Origin: Streptomyces sp. SPB162
GTDB taxonomy: Bacteria; Actinomycetota; Actinomycetes; Streptomycetales; Streptomycetaceae
DNA: 64,000 nucleotides
Reading direction: 5' to 3'
NCBI RefSeq assembly: GCF_029504575.1
Contig: NZ_JAQFII010000001.1
Location: 4,409,001-4,473,000 of the forward strand
This document shows, one piece after another, positions 26,992-35,726 of this stretch. A model generated the notes under the pieces. The model made no database searches. It saw only the letters and a list, made by a program, of their open reading frames with translations, and was not told the DNA's origin. The position numbers and the translations under genes were made by a program. Within the stretch, counting starts at the first letter, position 1. Every line of letters begins with the position of its first letter.

Positions 26992-27888
26992 TTAAACGGG
27001 CAACCGGTAGACACCGTCGGCGAGCGGCTCGACCAGACCGTCCTCCACCAGGCCGTCCAACGCGCGGGCCCGCTGCACCGGCTCGTGCCACACCGCGTCC
27101 AGCGCGGACTGCGGCACGGGTTCGACCGCCTCCCGCAGCACGGCGAGCAGCTTTCCGCGCACCTGGCGATCGGTGCCCGCGTACGTCTGGCCGCGGCGCG
27201 GCGGCCCCGTGTGCGCGGGGGAACCGGCCAGCCGCCAGGCGCAGCTCGCCGCGATCGGGCAGCGGGCGCAGTCGGGTGTGCGCGCGGTGCAGACCAGCGC
27301 GCCCAGTTCCATCGTGGCCGCCGCCCAGCGGGCCGCCGTCGCCTGGTCGGCGGGCAGCAGGGTCAGCGCGGTGCGCCGCTCGGCGGCGGTGGTCGCCGTC
27401 GGCGGGTACTGGACGCCGGTGACGGCCCGGGCGAAGACCCGGCGGACGTTGGTGTCCAGCACGGAGTGCCGCTGGCCGTACGCGAACGAGGCGATGGCCG
27501 CCGCGGTGTACTCGCCGACCCCGGGCAACGCCAGCAACTTGGCGTGGTCGCGCGGGACTTCACCGCCGTGGCCGAGCGCTATCGCGGTCGCCGCCGCGTG
27601 CAGCCGCAGCGCGCGGCGCGGGTAGCCGAGCCGGCCCCAGGCCCGCACGGCCTCGCCCGCCGACTCCGTCGCGAGGTCGGCGGGGCGCGGCCAGCGCGCC
27701 AGCCACTGCTCGTACACCGGCAGCACACGGCTGACCGGGGTCTGCTGCAGCATGAACTCGCTGACCATCACCCCCCACGCTCCGGCCTCCGGGCGGCGCC
27801 ACGGAAGGTCCCGGGCGTGCTCGTCGAACCAGTCGATGACCGGGGCGTGCAGATCGGAGTGTGCGGTGGCGCGGGTGTCTGTGCTCAT
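26992..27888 (-). CDS. mutY: A/G-specific adenine DNA glycosylase
   Basis: A 298-aa base-excision repair enzyme removing adenine mispaired with 8-oxoguanine. It has the helix-hairpin-helix LPGVGEYTAAAIASFAYG, the catalytic Asp in VLDTNVRRVFAR, FMLQQTPVSRVLPVYEQW, and the Fe-S cluster Cys-X6-Cys-X2-Cys-X5-Cys (CTARTPDCARCPIAASC). It lacks the full C-terminal NUDIX-like domain of E. coli MutY, as is common in actinobacteria. ATG 27888 is the usual start. A longer frame reaches 27963 but would cross the divergent promoter. Confidence 0.93.
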   Translation of the reverse strand: MSTDTRATAHSDLHAPVIDWFDEHARDLPWRRPEAGAWGVMVSEFMLQQTPVSRVLPVYEQWLARWPRPADLATESAGEAVRAWGRLGYPRRALRLHAAATAIALGHGGEVPRDHAKLLALPGVGEYTAAAIASFAYGQRHSVLDTNVRRVFARAVTGVQYPPTATTAAERRTALTLLPADQATAARWAAATMELGALVCTARTPDCARCPIAASCAWRLAGSPAHTGPPRRGQTYAGTDRQVRGKLLAVLREAVEPVPQSALDAVWHEPVQRARALDGLVEDGLVEPLADGVYRLPV

Positions 27889-28019
27889 AGCGTCGTCGAT
27901 CCTCGCACATGCCACTGACAGTGACCGCCCCGGCGGGAAAACGTGATGATCGGGAAAGACCACGCCCAGTCCGGCGGGTGTTGCGACGGTGCGCGGTGGA
28001 TCTCCCCTAGAGTTCGCGT

Positions 28020-28853
28020 GTGGGCTCTGTGCGCAATCCGATCGGACCTCTTCCGTCGTCCATCTACTGGCGACGGCGGGCTGTTGTGCTCTGCATGGTC
28101 GCTCTGCTCGCCGTATTGGCGGTGTGGGCCTTCGACTCGGGCGGTTCCGGCGGCGGCAACGGCGCGAAGGGACCCGACGGGCACACCCCGGCGACCTCCA
28201 TCACGCCCGGCCCCACCCCCAGCGGCTCGCACATCCCCGGACGGCCGGGCGGACGCGACACCAGCGGCGGCGGCTCCTCGGGCGACACGTCGTCCGGCGG
28301 CACCTCCGGATCGCCCTCGTCCGGCACCGACGCCGGTGCGTCCGGGGGCGGTTCGAACGGCACGACGACCGGCTCCTCGGCCGGTACCACGTCCGGCGGA
28401 GCGGCGGCCGGCGGCTCGGGCGGCCAGCTCCCGGCGGGCTCGACCCTGGCCGACTGCGCCGTCTCCGACGTCCAGTTGACGCTGCGCAGCACGCAGAACG
28501 CCTACGCGCCGGGCGAGAAGCCGAAGTTCGAGCTGACCGCGGCCAACTCCGCCGCCACGGCCTGCAAGCTGAACTTCGGTTCGACGGCGGCCGTCGTCTC
28601 CATCACCGCCACCACCGGCAACAAGCACGTGTGGTCCACCGACGACTGCCCGGCCGCCCGCGGCGCCTACCTGATGCAGGTTCCGGCGCACAGCGCGACG
28701 ACCTACACGATCGAATGGGACCGCCGGACGAGCTCCCCGGCGTGCGCCACCCCCAAGGACCAGCCTGCGGCCGTGGGAACGACCTACCTCGTGGAAGCGA
28801 GGCTTCCGGGCTTCACCCCGAAGCAGGCGTCCTTTGTCCTGAAGGCCGACTGA
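28020..28853 (+). CDS. Membrane-anchored or secreted protein with Gly/Ser-rich linker
   Basis: A 277-aa protein. A basic N-terminus precedes one hydrophobic segment (AVVLCMVALLAVLAVWAF). A low-complexity Gly/Ser/Thr linker (about 45-135) follows, then a ~130-residue C-terminal domain with paired cysteines (LADCAVSDVQLTLRST, ATACKLNFG, TDDCPAARGAYLMQVPAH). The layout is of a surface-exposed beta-rich domain on a flexible stalk. GTG 28020 lies about 7 bases after TAGAGT, suggesting a leaderless message. It is divergent from mutY. No named domain is recognised. Its stop codon lies within the end of a MITE-like repeat. Confidence 0.75.
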   Translation: MGSVRNPIGPLPSSIYWRRRAVVLCMVALLAVLAVWAFDSGGSGGGNGAKGPDGHTPATSITPGPTPSGSHIPGRPGGRDTSGGGSSGDTSSGGTSGSPSSGTDAGASGGGSNGTTTGSSAGTTSGGAAAGGSGGQLPAGSTLADCAVSDVQLTLRSTQNAYAPGEKPKFELTAANSAATACKLNFGSTAAVVSITATTGNKHVWSTDDCPAARGAYLMQVPAHSATTYTIEWDRRTSSPACATPKDQPAAVGTTYLVEARLPGFTPKQASFVLKAD

Positions 28854-29030
28854 AGGTGTTGCGAAAGTAGCGCCGTTCGCCCGTGAGGACGGGGTCCGCG
28901 GCGTCTGGTGCGTGGGACTGCAGGGCGGAGGGTCGTCCTCGTACCGGACGTACTTGGACGGGCCGGACAACGCGGCAGGCGTGCGTGCCGGGCGTCGCGG
29001 GCCAGACGGGGCTTTCGCACCACCCTTCAG
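28850..29030. mobile_element. Diverged MITE-like element with different ends
   Basis: Inverted ends: CTGAAGGTGTTGCGAAAG on the left (28850-28867), and on the right the other strand reads CTGAAGGGTGGTGCGAAAG (29012-29030). The interior is clearly related to the elements at 10537 and 33584 (shared blocks GGCGTCTGGTGCGTG and GCGGAGGGTCG, then GGACGTAC), but their GTCGTGTCTGACACAT ends are absent. It abuts the stop of the upstream gene. No open frame of interest is present. Confidence 0.65.
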
Positions 29031-29102
29031 GACGCGTCAGGAACGTGCGAGGGGGGTCGGGGCATCGGCCCCGACCCCCCTCGGCACAGCACGAACCCCG
29101 GA

Positions 29103-30227
29103 CTAGACGTAACGCTCCAGGATCGACGACTCCGCCAGCCTGGACAGGCCCTCCCGCACCGACCGGGCGCGCGCCTCCCCGACCCCGTCCACCGTCTGCA
29201 GATCGTCGACGCTCGCGGCCAGCAGCTTCTGCAGCCCGCCGAAGTGCTCGACGAGCCGGTCGATGACCGTGTTCGGCAGCCGCGGCACCTTCGCCAGCAG
29301 TCGGTAGCCGCGCGGCGAGACCGCGGAGTCCAGGGTCTCGGGGGAGCCGGTGTAACCCAGGGCGCGGGCCACGGTGGTGAGTTCGAGCAGCTCCGCGTGG
29401 GGCAGCGCGTCCAGTTCGACGAGCGCCTCCGGCACCGTCCGGTTCCGCTTCGCGGTCGGCTCCGGCACGTAGTCCTTGACGACCAGTTCGCGCTCCGGCT
29501 CGACGCCCGCGATCAGCTCGTCCAGCTGCAGGGAGAGCAGCCGGCCGTCGGTGCCCAGCTCGACCACGTACTCGGCGATCTCGGTGGCGATCCGGCGGAC
29601 CATCTCCAGCCGCTGCGATACCGCGCTGACGTCCCGGACCGTGACCAGGTCCTCGATCTCCAGCGCGGAGAGCGTGCCCGCCACCTCGTCCAGGCGCAGC
29701 TTGTACCGCTCCAGGGTGGCCAGCGCCTGGTTCGCCCGCGACAGGATCGCGGCGGAGTCCTCCAGGACCCGGCGCTGCCCGTCGACGTACAGCGCGATCA
29801 GCCGCATCGACTGGCTGACCGAGACGACCGGGAAGTTGACCTGCTTGCTCACCCGGTCCGCGGTGCGGTGCCGGGTGCCGGTCTCCTCGGTCGGGATGTT
29901 GGAGTCGGGGACCAGCTGCACGCCGGCCCGCAGGATCTTCGTCAGGTCCTTGTCGAGGATCAGCGCGCCGTCGAGCTTGCACAGTTCGCGCAGCCGGGTC
30001 GCGGTGAACTCGACGTCGAGGACGAAGCCGCCCGTACAGAGCGACTCGACGGTCTTGTCCATGCCGAGGACGAGCAACCCGCCCGTATTACCCCGCAGAA
30101 TGCGTTCGAGTCCGTCCCGCAGGCCGGTGCCCGGAGCTACCGCACTGAGCGAAGCGCGCATCAGGGCATCGGCAGCGGAACTCCCGCCGGACTTGCCGGG
30201 AGCTGCTGCCCGGTCGTTGGCTGCCAC
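29103..30227 (-). CDS. disA: Diadenylate cyclase DisA
   Basis: A 374-aa enzyme that makes cyclic di-AMP and scans DNA for branched structures. The DAC domain (about 10-150) has CKLDGALILDKDL (the DGA motif) and TGTRHRTADRVSKQ (the RHR motif). A helical linker follows, then a C-terminal HhH domain with LLAASVDDLQTVDGVGEARA. The GTG at 30227 has GGAGG upstream and gives the start known from S. coelicolor. It lies downstream of radA on the same strand (about 100 bases), the usual actinobacterial pairing. c-di-AMP controls osmotic balance and development in Streptomyces. Confidence 0.96.
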   Translation of the reverse strand: MAANDRAAAPGKSGGSSAADALMRASLSAVAPGTGLRDGLERILRGNTGGLLVLGMDKTVESLCTGGFVLDVEFTATRLRELCKLDGALILDKDLTKILRAGVQLVPDSNIPTEETGTRHRTADRVSKQVNFPVVSVSQSMRLIALYVDGQRRVLEDSAAILSRANQALATLERYKLRLDEVAGTLSALEIEDLVTVRDVSAVSQRLEMVRRIATEIAEYVVELGTDGRLLSLQLDELIAGVEPERELVVKDYVPEPTAKRNRTVPEALVELDALPHAELLELTTVARALGYTGSPETLDSAVSPRGYRLLAKVPRLPNTVIDRLVEHFGGLQKLLAASVDDLQTVDGVGEARARSVREGLSRLAESSILERYV

Positions 30228-30328
30228 TGCAATCCTCCGGTCGCTACGGATGCCCAAAGGGCGAGACCAGGGCAAAGTTTACTGACGTTCTCTCCGCAAT
30301 GGGCCAGCGACCGCTGTTCGGACCCTCC

Positions 30329-31714
30329 CTAGCCTCGTGAGCCGCGCTTCGGGAGCGCCCGCAGGGCGTCTGAGATGTCGGCCACCTCGACCACTTTCAT
30401 GCCCGGCGGGATCTTCCCGGGATCCGGCGGTACGAGGGCGTGGGTGAAGCCCAGCCGGGCCGCCTCTGACAGCCTGCGCTGCACCCCGGTGACCCGTCTG
30501 ACCTCGCCCGCGAGGCCGACCTCGCCGATCGCGACCAGGTTCTTGGGCAGCGGTGTGTCGATCGCCGCACTGGCCAGCGCGAGGGCCACGGCAAGGTCCG
30601 CCGCGGGCTCGGTGAGCTTCACGCCGCCCACCGTCGCCGTGTAGATGTCGCGCTTTCCGATCGCCTGGATCCGGCCGCGCTGTTCGAGCACGGCGAGCAT
30701 CATCGAGACGCGGGACGTCTCGAGACCCGACGTCGTACGGCGCGGGGACGGGATCTGGGTGTCGACGGTGAGCCCCTGGACCTCGACCACCAGCGGGCGC
30801 TTGCCCTCCAGCGTGACCGTCAGGCAGGTGCCGGGGACCGGTTCGTCGCGGCGGGTCAGGAAGAGCCCGGAGGGATCGGCCAGTCCCGTGATGCCCTCGT
30901 CGTGCAGTTCGAAGCAGCCGACCTCGTCGGTCGCGCCGTACCGGTTCTTGACGCCGCGGATCAGTCGCAGCCGGGCGTGTCGGTCGCCCTCGAAGCTCAG
31001 CACCACGTCGACCAGGTGCTCCAGCAGGCGGGGACCCGCGATGGCGCCGTCCTTGGTGACGTGGCCGACCAGGAGCGTCGACATACCGCGCTCCTTGGAG
31101 GCACGGATCAACGCCCCGGCGACCTCGCGGACCTGCGCCATCCCGCCGGGCGCGCCGTCGATCTCCGGGGACGCCACCGTCTGTACCGAGTCCAGAATCA
31201 GCAGTGCGGGCTTGATGTCGTCCAGATGGCCCAGGACGGCCGACAGATCCGTCTCGGCCGCGAGGTACAGGTGGTCGGAGAGCGCGCCGATCCGGTCGGC
31301 GCGCAGCCGGACCTGGGACGCCGACTCCTCGGCGGTGATGTAGAGCGTCGGGCCCTGCGCGCTGGCCGCCTTCGCCGCCACGTCCAGCAGCAGCGTCGAC
31401 TTGCCGACGCCCGGTTCACCCGCGACCAGCACGACCGCGCCGGGCACCAGCCCGCCGCCGAGCACCCGGTCCAGCTCGGGTACACCCGTCGAGCGGGCCG
31501 TCGCCTGGCTGACGTCCACCTGGCCGATCGGCTTCGCCGCCGTCGTCACCCGGCCGGCCGCCGTGGTCCTGACGGCGGGCGCGCCGCCGAACTCCTCGAC
31601 GGTGCCCCAGGCCTGGCACTCCCCGCAGCGGCCGAGCCACTTCACAGTGGTCCAGCCGCACTCGGTGCAGCGGTAGGACGGTCGGTCCTTCGTGGCGGTC
31701 TTGCGGGGAGGCAT
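30329..31714 (-). CDS. radA: DNA repair protein RadA
   Basis: A 461-aa RecA-like protein aiding branch migration in recombination repair. It begins with a C4 zinc finger, CTECGWTTVKWLGRCGEC, then the Walker A AGEPGVGKSTLLLDV, the RadA-specific KNRYG motif (in RLIRGVKNRYGATDEVG) and a C-terminal Lon-like domain ending in VPPDPGKIPPGMKVVEV. The ATG at 31714 starts just before the zinc finger. The long frame running upstream is the antisense of the next gene. It is transcribed towards disA. Confidence 0.96.
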   Translation of the reverse strand: MPPRKTATKDRPSYRCTECGWTTVKWLGRCGECQAWGTVEEFGGAPAVRTTAAGRVTTAAKPIGQVDVSQATARSTGVPELDRVLGGGLVPGAVVLVAGEPGVGKSTLLLDVAAKAASAQGPTLYITAEESASQVRLRADRIGALSDHLYLAAETDLSAVLGHLDDIKPALLILDSVQTVASPEIDGAPGGMAQVREVAGALIRASKERGMSTLLVGHVTKDGAIAGPRLLEHLVDVVLSFEGDRHARLRLIRGVKNRYGATDEVGCFELHDEGITGLADPSGLFLTRRDEPVPGTCLTVTLEGKRPLVVEVQGLTVDTQIPSPRRTTSGLETSRVSMMLAVLEQRGRIQAIGKRDIYTATVGGVKLTEPAADLAVALALASAAIDTPLPKNLVAIGEVGLAGEVRRVTGVQRRLSEAARLGFTHALVPPDPGKIPPGMKVVEVADISDALRALPKRGSRG

Positions 31715-31915
31715 GGGGTTCACCGTAGCCGCAGGGTCCGACAACGCGTCCCGATCCCTCCCACCGGACGTCCGCAGCGCACGCACCCGCGTTCTCCGCG
31801 GCACTCGTCCGAGTGAAGGGGGTGTCCCCTTTTGAGCGGCATCACCACCCATACGGGTTAACGCCCCGCAGGACACCTGAGACTTGTGCTCCGGCCGTCC
31901 TACCGTCGCCGGGTG

Positions 31916-33556
31916 ATGAGCAGGCAGGAGATCCAACCCCAGGACGCCGGTACCGGCCCTCGCACCGGTACGCACCGCAAGCACCGGGCGGCGTCGCGGA
32001 CACGCCCCGAAGCGCGTCCGGAACAGCGCGACCGCAAGGACCGGCGCCCGCACGGCACGCTGCCGATGCAGCCTCCGGCCCACTACGAGCCCTATCTGGA
32101 CGGGCTGTTCACCTACTGCCTCTCCGTCCTCTGCGAGCACGACGCCGCCGCGGCCGCGCTCGGCGAGGTGCTCGCCCTCGCCGAGCGGCAGCGTGGCCGG
32201 CTTCGTGACGCCGGGCTGCGCCGTCCCTGGCTCTACGCCCTCGCCCGCTGGTCCTGCCGCCGCCGCCTGGCGGCCGGCCGGCCCGAGGTGCCCCGCATGT
32301 CGGTGGCGGTCGCCGACGAGCGCCGCGGCCGGCTGGCCGCCCTCGCCTGGCCGGAGGCCGCGGGCACCACCCCCGAGCAGCGCGAGGCGCTCGAACTCGC
32401 CGTCCGCCACCAGCTCCCGCCGCACGAGGTCGGCCACGTCCTCGGCATCGAGCCGGACGCGGCCCGCGCGCTCCTCGCCCGCGCCGCCTGCGAGGTCGAA
32501 CGCACCCGCGCCGCCCTCGCCGTCGTCGAGGTCGGCACCTGCGCCGCCGTCGGGCGGCTGGCCGGTGACACCCAGGTGCTGCTCGGCCCGGCGCTGCGCC
32601 GGGAGCTCGTACGGCATGTCGACGAGTGCCCGGAGTGCCGGCTCACCGCCGAGCGCGCCGTGGGCGCCTCCTGGCCGGGCGCCGCCACCACCGCGGCGAC
32701 CGCCGTCCTCACCATGCTCGAAGCGCCGCGGTCCGCCGCGTACGCCGCCCTCATGTACTCCCTGCGCGACGGCGCCGGCCGCAGCCGCGAGGGCACCCCG
32801 CGCTTCGACCGGCGCGGCTTCCCCCTCGACCACCGGGACCGCGCCGCCCGCCTCGCCCAGTTGCGGCACCGCGCCATCACCACCACGGTCGTCGCCGCCG
32901 TCGTCGCGGCGCCGGTACTCGCCCTGTGGGCCGCCTACCGCGGCGCGCCGATCGGTGCGGACGAGCCGGGCGGCATCTCCGCCAGCGAACCGGACGCCGA
33001 CGGCATCGACGGCCACCCGTACGAGAAGGCCGGCAGCACCGGAACCGGCGACGCCCGGCAGCCGGCGGCCGGGCGGGCGCCGGGAACGACCGTCAGCGTC
33101 GCCACGTCCGCCCCTCCCGGCTCGGCCACCCCGCAAACCTCCGCCCCAGGCGCCGGCCACCTCACCGTCACCGCCGGATCCCACGGCGGCACCACCGTCA
33201 TCACCCTCACCGCGAGCGGCGACGCCCCCGTCCACTGGGCCGCCTCCACCGCCGCCCACTGGCTCCACCTGAGCGCCATCGCGGGAGACCTACGCCCCGG
33301 CGAGTCGGCCACGATCGCCGTAACGATCATTCACGCCGCCGAACCCCCCACCCCCTGGACCGCCCACATCCTCCTGACCCCCTCAGGAGCGGCAATCACC
33401 ATCCAGGGCACCCCGACACGCCCCACGCATACCCCGACCCCGGCACCGACCCACACGACGCCGACTTCAACCCCCGCCCCGACCCTCACACCGACGCCGG
33501 ACCCCACCCCGACCCCCACCCCGAGCGAGTCGACGCCGGCCCCGTCGACGACCTGA
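31916..33556 (+). CDS. Fused sigma-like / zinc-finger / TM / BACON-domain membrane protein
   Basis: A 546-aa protein built in this order: a basic N-terminal tail (1-55); a region like ECF sigma region 2 (about 60-120, LDGLFTYCLSVLCEHDAAAA, RPWLYALARW); a region-4-like HTH (about 155-205, HQLPPHEVGHVLGIEPDAAR); a ZAS-like zinc site, His234-X3-Cys238-X2-Cys241 (HVDECPECR); one TM helix at about 320-342; a BACON-like beta domain (about 415-480, GHLTVTAGSHGGTTVITL); and a Pro/Thr tail. The sigma and anti-sigma parts in one chain suggest a self-contained signalling protein. The ATG at 31916 or GTG at 31913 starts it. A MITE-like element follows 27 bases after the stop. Confidence 0.8.
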   Translation: MSRQEIQPQDAGTGPRTGTHRKHRAASRTRPEARPEQRDRKDRRPHGTLPMQPPAHYEPYLDGLFTYCLSVLCEHDAAAAALGEVLALAERQRGRLRDAGLRRPWLYALARWSCRRRLAAGRPEVPRMSVAVADERRGRLAALAWPEAAGTTPEQREALELAVRHQLPPHEVGHVLGIEPDAARALLARAACEVERTRAALAVVEVGTCAAVGRLAGDTQVLLGPALRRELVRHVDECPECRLTAERAVGASWPGAATTAATAVLTMLEAPRSAAYAALMYSLRDGAGRSREGTPRFDRRGFPLDHRDRAARLAQLRHRAITTTVVAAVVAAPVLALWAAYRGAPIGADEPGGISASEPDADGIDGHPYEKAGSTGTGDARQPAAGRAPGTTVSVATSAPPGSATPQTSAPGAGHLTVTAGSHGGTTVITLTASGDAPVHWAASTAAHWLHLSAIAGDLRPGESATIAVTIIHAAEPPTPWTAHILLTPSGAAITIQGTPTRPTHTPTPAPTHTTPTSTPAPTLTPTPDPTPTPTPSESTPAPSTT

Positions 33557-33583
33557 GAGCCGAGCGCGCGCGGCCCCCCGGAC

Positions 33584-33788
33584 CTAGGCCGTGTCTGACG
33601 AATCCCGCCTGGCCCGGGACGCCTGGCACGCGCGCTCTCCCCCAGCTACCGCTGGGAGGGGCCCCCAGTTGTCGGGCCCGCCCCGGTACGTCCAGTACAG
33701 GGGCGACCCTCCGCCGTGCGATCGCACGCACCAGACGCCCCGGGCCCGCCCTCCGGGCGGACGCCGGTATGTGTCAGACACGACCTAG
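33584..33788 (-). mobile_element. MITE-like element, copy 2 (205 bp, inverted relative to copy 1)
   Basis: CTAGGCCGTGTCTGACGAAT starts the element, and the other end reads CTAGGTCGTGTCTGACACAT on the minus strand. Read on the minus strand, it matches copy 1 (10537-10740) except for two one-to-two-base length changes and a TG/TC change near the end, by eye. Its right end lies inside the last codons of the gene at 33774-34628. Confidence 0.85.
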
Positions 33789-34628
33789 GCCGGGCGGCAC
33801 GGGATCCGCCGGATGCGGAGCCATCGGCAGCAACGAAGCCAGCCGCGCCTCGCACAACTCCGCCAACCGCGAATACCCCGCCACCCCCATGAGCTCCGTC
33901 AGCTCCGGCCGGTACGACACATAAACCGGCTCGCCCGCCCCATGCGCCGACGTCGCACTCGTGCACCACCAGTGCAGGTCGTGCCCGCCCGGCCCCCACC
34001 CCCGCCGGTCGTACTCGCCGATGGACACGACCAGAACCCGCGTCTCGTCCGGCCGGTCCACCCAGTCGTACGTGCGCCGGATCGGCAGCTGCCAGCACAC
34101 GTCGGGCTTCGTCTCCAGCGGTTCCTTGCCCTCCCGGAGGGCAAGAGCGTGCAGCGCGCACCCCTGTCCGCCGGCGAAACCGGCGCGGTTGCTGAAGATG
34201 CAGGCACCGTCGACCACGCGGGTCTGACGTTCGCCGTCCTCGTTGACCATGGCCCAGGCGCCCGCCTTCTCCGTGCCCAGGTCGTGGAACTGCCAGGTCT
34301 CGGGTGTGAGCCGGGCGGCGTGGCCGGCGACACGCTGCTCGTCCTCCTCGTCGGAGAAGTGCGCGCCCAGCGAGCAGCATCCGTCGGCGGCGCGGCCGGC
34401 GACGATGCCCTGGCAACCCTGGCCGAAGATGCAGGTCCAGCGTGAGGTGAGCCAGGTGAGGTCGCAGCGGAACAGCTGCTCGTCGTCGGCCGGGTCGGGG
34501 AACTCGACCCACGCGCGGGCGAAGTCCGGACCGGCCTCGTCCGGCACGGCAGCCGGCACCGAGACGGTTGCGGATCCCCGCGGGGACGTTTTCGACTGCT
34601 TGAGCTTCTTTGCCACGTTCTTCGCCAC
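33774..34628 (-). CDS. Conserved cysteine-rich protein of unknown function
   Basis: A 284-aa cytoplasmic protein. The notable part is a cysteine cluster at about 65-105 (LFRCDLTWLTSRWTCIFGQG, then CQGIVAG and DGCCSLGAHF), with further cysteines in GACIFSNRAGFAGGQGCALH, PDVCWQLPIRR and WWCTSATS. This suggests metal or Fe-S binding, loosely like DUF3109/YkgJ-type proteins. GTG 34628 (VAKNVAKKLKQSK) has TACCCT just upstream and may be leaderless. The last five residues (GLGRV) and the TGA are encoded by the end of MITE copy 2, so the original C-terminus was replaced. It is divergent from the Ppx/GppA gene. Confidence 0.78.
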   Translation of the reverse strand: MAKNVAKKLKQSKTSPRGSATVSVPAAVPDEAGPDFARAWVEFPDPADDEQLFRCDLTWLTSRWTCIFGQGCQGIVAGRAADGCCSLGAHFSDEEDEQRVAGHAARLTPETWQFHDLGTEKAGAWAMVNEDGERQTRVVDGACIFSNRAGFAGGQGCALHALALREGKEPLETKPDVCWQLPIRRTYDWVDRPDETRVLVVSIGEYDRRGWGPGGHDLHWWCTSATSAHGAGEPVYVSYRPELTELMGVAGYSRLAELCEARLASLLPMAPHPADPVPPGLGRV

Positions 34629-34717
34629 GTTGCCAGGGTAGATCGCCGGGAGCGCGGACAGCGTCTGCTGCGGCCCCCGCACCATGTGCGGCGCTGATGG
34701 GCGCTAGCGTCTGTCCC

Positions 34718-35686
34718 ATGCGACTCGGAGTGCTCGACGTGGGTTCCAACACCGTTCACCTGTTGGTGATGGACGCGCACCCGGGTGCGCGCCCGCTGCC
34801 GGCCTACTCCCACAAGGCGGAGCTGCGCTTGGCGGAGCTGCTCGACGATCACGGGGCGATCAGCCTGGAGGGCGTCGACCGGTTGGTGGCGACGCTCGCG
34901 CAGGCACTGCGTATCGCCGAGGACAAGGGCGCGGAGGACGTGCTGGCGTTCGCCACCTCGGCGGTCCGTGAGGCGGCCAACGGCGAGGCGGTGCTGGCGC
35001 GGGTCGCCGCCGAAGCCGGCGTGACGCTCACGGTGCTGTCCGGCGAGGACGAGGCCCGGCTCACGTTCCTCGCGGTGCGCCGCTGGTTCGGCTGGTCGGC
35101 GGGCCGGCTGCTGGTTCTGGACATCGGCGGCGGCTCCCTCGAAGTCGGTTACGGCATGGACGAGGACCCGGACGCGGCGGTCTCGCTGCCGCTCGGCGCG
35201 GGCCGGCTGACCAGCGCCTGGCTGCCGGGCGATCCGCCGGCCACCGACGATGTGCGCGCGCTGCGCAAGCACGTCAGGGCCGAGATCGCCCGGACGGTCG
35301 CGGAATTCTCGCGGCTCGGCCGCCCGGACCACACGGTGGGCACGTCGAAGACGTTCAAGCAGCTCGCCCGGATCGCGGGCGCCGCGCGCAGCGCCGACGG
35401 CGCGTACGCCCAGCGGTCGCTGACCCGCAAGTCGCTGGAGGAGTGGGTGCCCCGGCTGTCGACGATGCGCAGGGTCGAGCGCGCGCAGCTGCCCGGGGTC
35501 TCGGAGGGCCGCGCCGGTCAGCTGCTGGCGGGAGCGCTGGTGGCGGAGGCGGCGATGGACCTCTTCGGGGTCGCGGAGCTGGAGATATGTCCCTGGGCGC
35601 TTCGCGAAGGCGTGATTCTGCGCAAACTCGATCTCATGGGGAACGAACGCGGCTCCATGTTGACCGTGTCACGTCGGCGCAGATGA
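34718..35686 (+). CDS. Ppx/GppA-family phosphatase
   Basis: A 322-aa protein of the exopolyphosphatase/guanosine-pentaphosphatase family, which hydrolyses polyphosphate or pppGpp. The ASKHA-fold motifs are LGVLDVGSNTVHLLVMDA, SGEDEARLTFLAVRRWFGW and LVLDIGGGSLEVGYG. It is shorter than E. coli Ppx and lacks the C-terminal domains, as is normal in actinobacteria. The ATG at 34718 lies 7 bases after TAGCGT, so the transcript is probably leaderless. The next gene follows after 40 bases. Which substrate it prefers is not visible. Confidence 0.92.
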   Translation: MRLGVLDVGSNTVHLLVMDAHPGARPLPAYSHKAELRLAELLDDHGAISLEGVDRLVATLAQALRIAEDKGAEDVLAFATSAVREAANGEAVLARVAAEAGVTLTVLSGEDEARLTFLAVRRWFGWSAGRLLVLDIGGGSLEVGYGMDEDPDAAVSLPLGAGRLTSAWLPGDPPATDDVRALRKHVRAEIARTVAEFSRLGRPDHTVGTSKTFKQLARIAGAARSADGAYAQRSLTRKSLEEWVPRLSTMRRVERAQLPGVSEGRAGQLLAGALVAEAAMDLFGVAELEICPWALREGVILRKLDLMGNERGSMLTVSRRRR

Positions 35687-35726
35687 GAGTGCCGTTCGGC
35701 TGACCGGTCGCCGTACGCTGTCTCCC

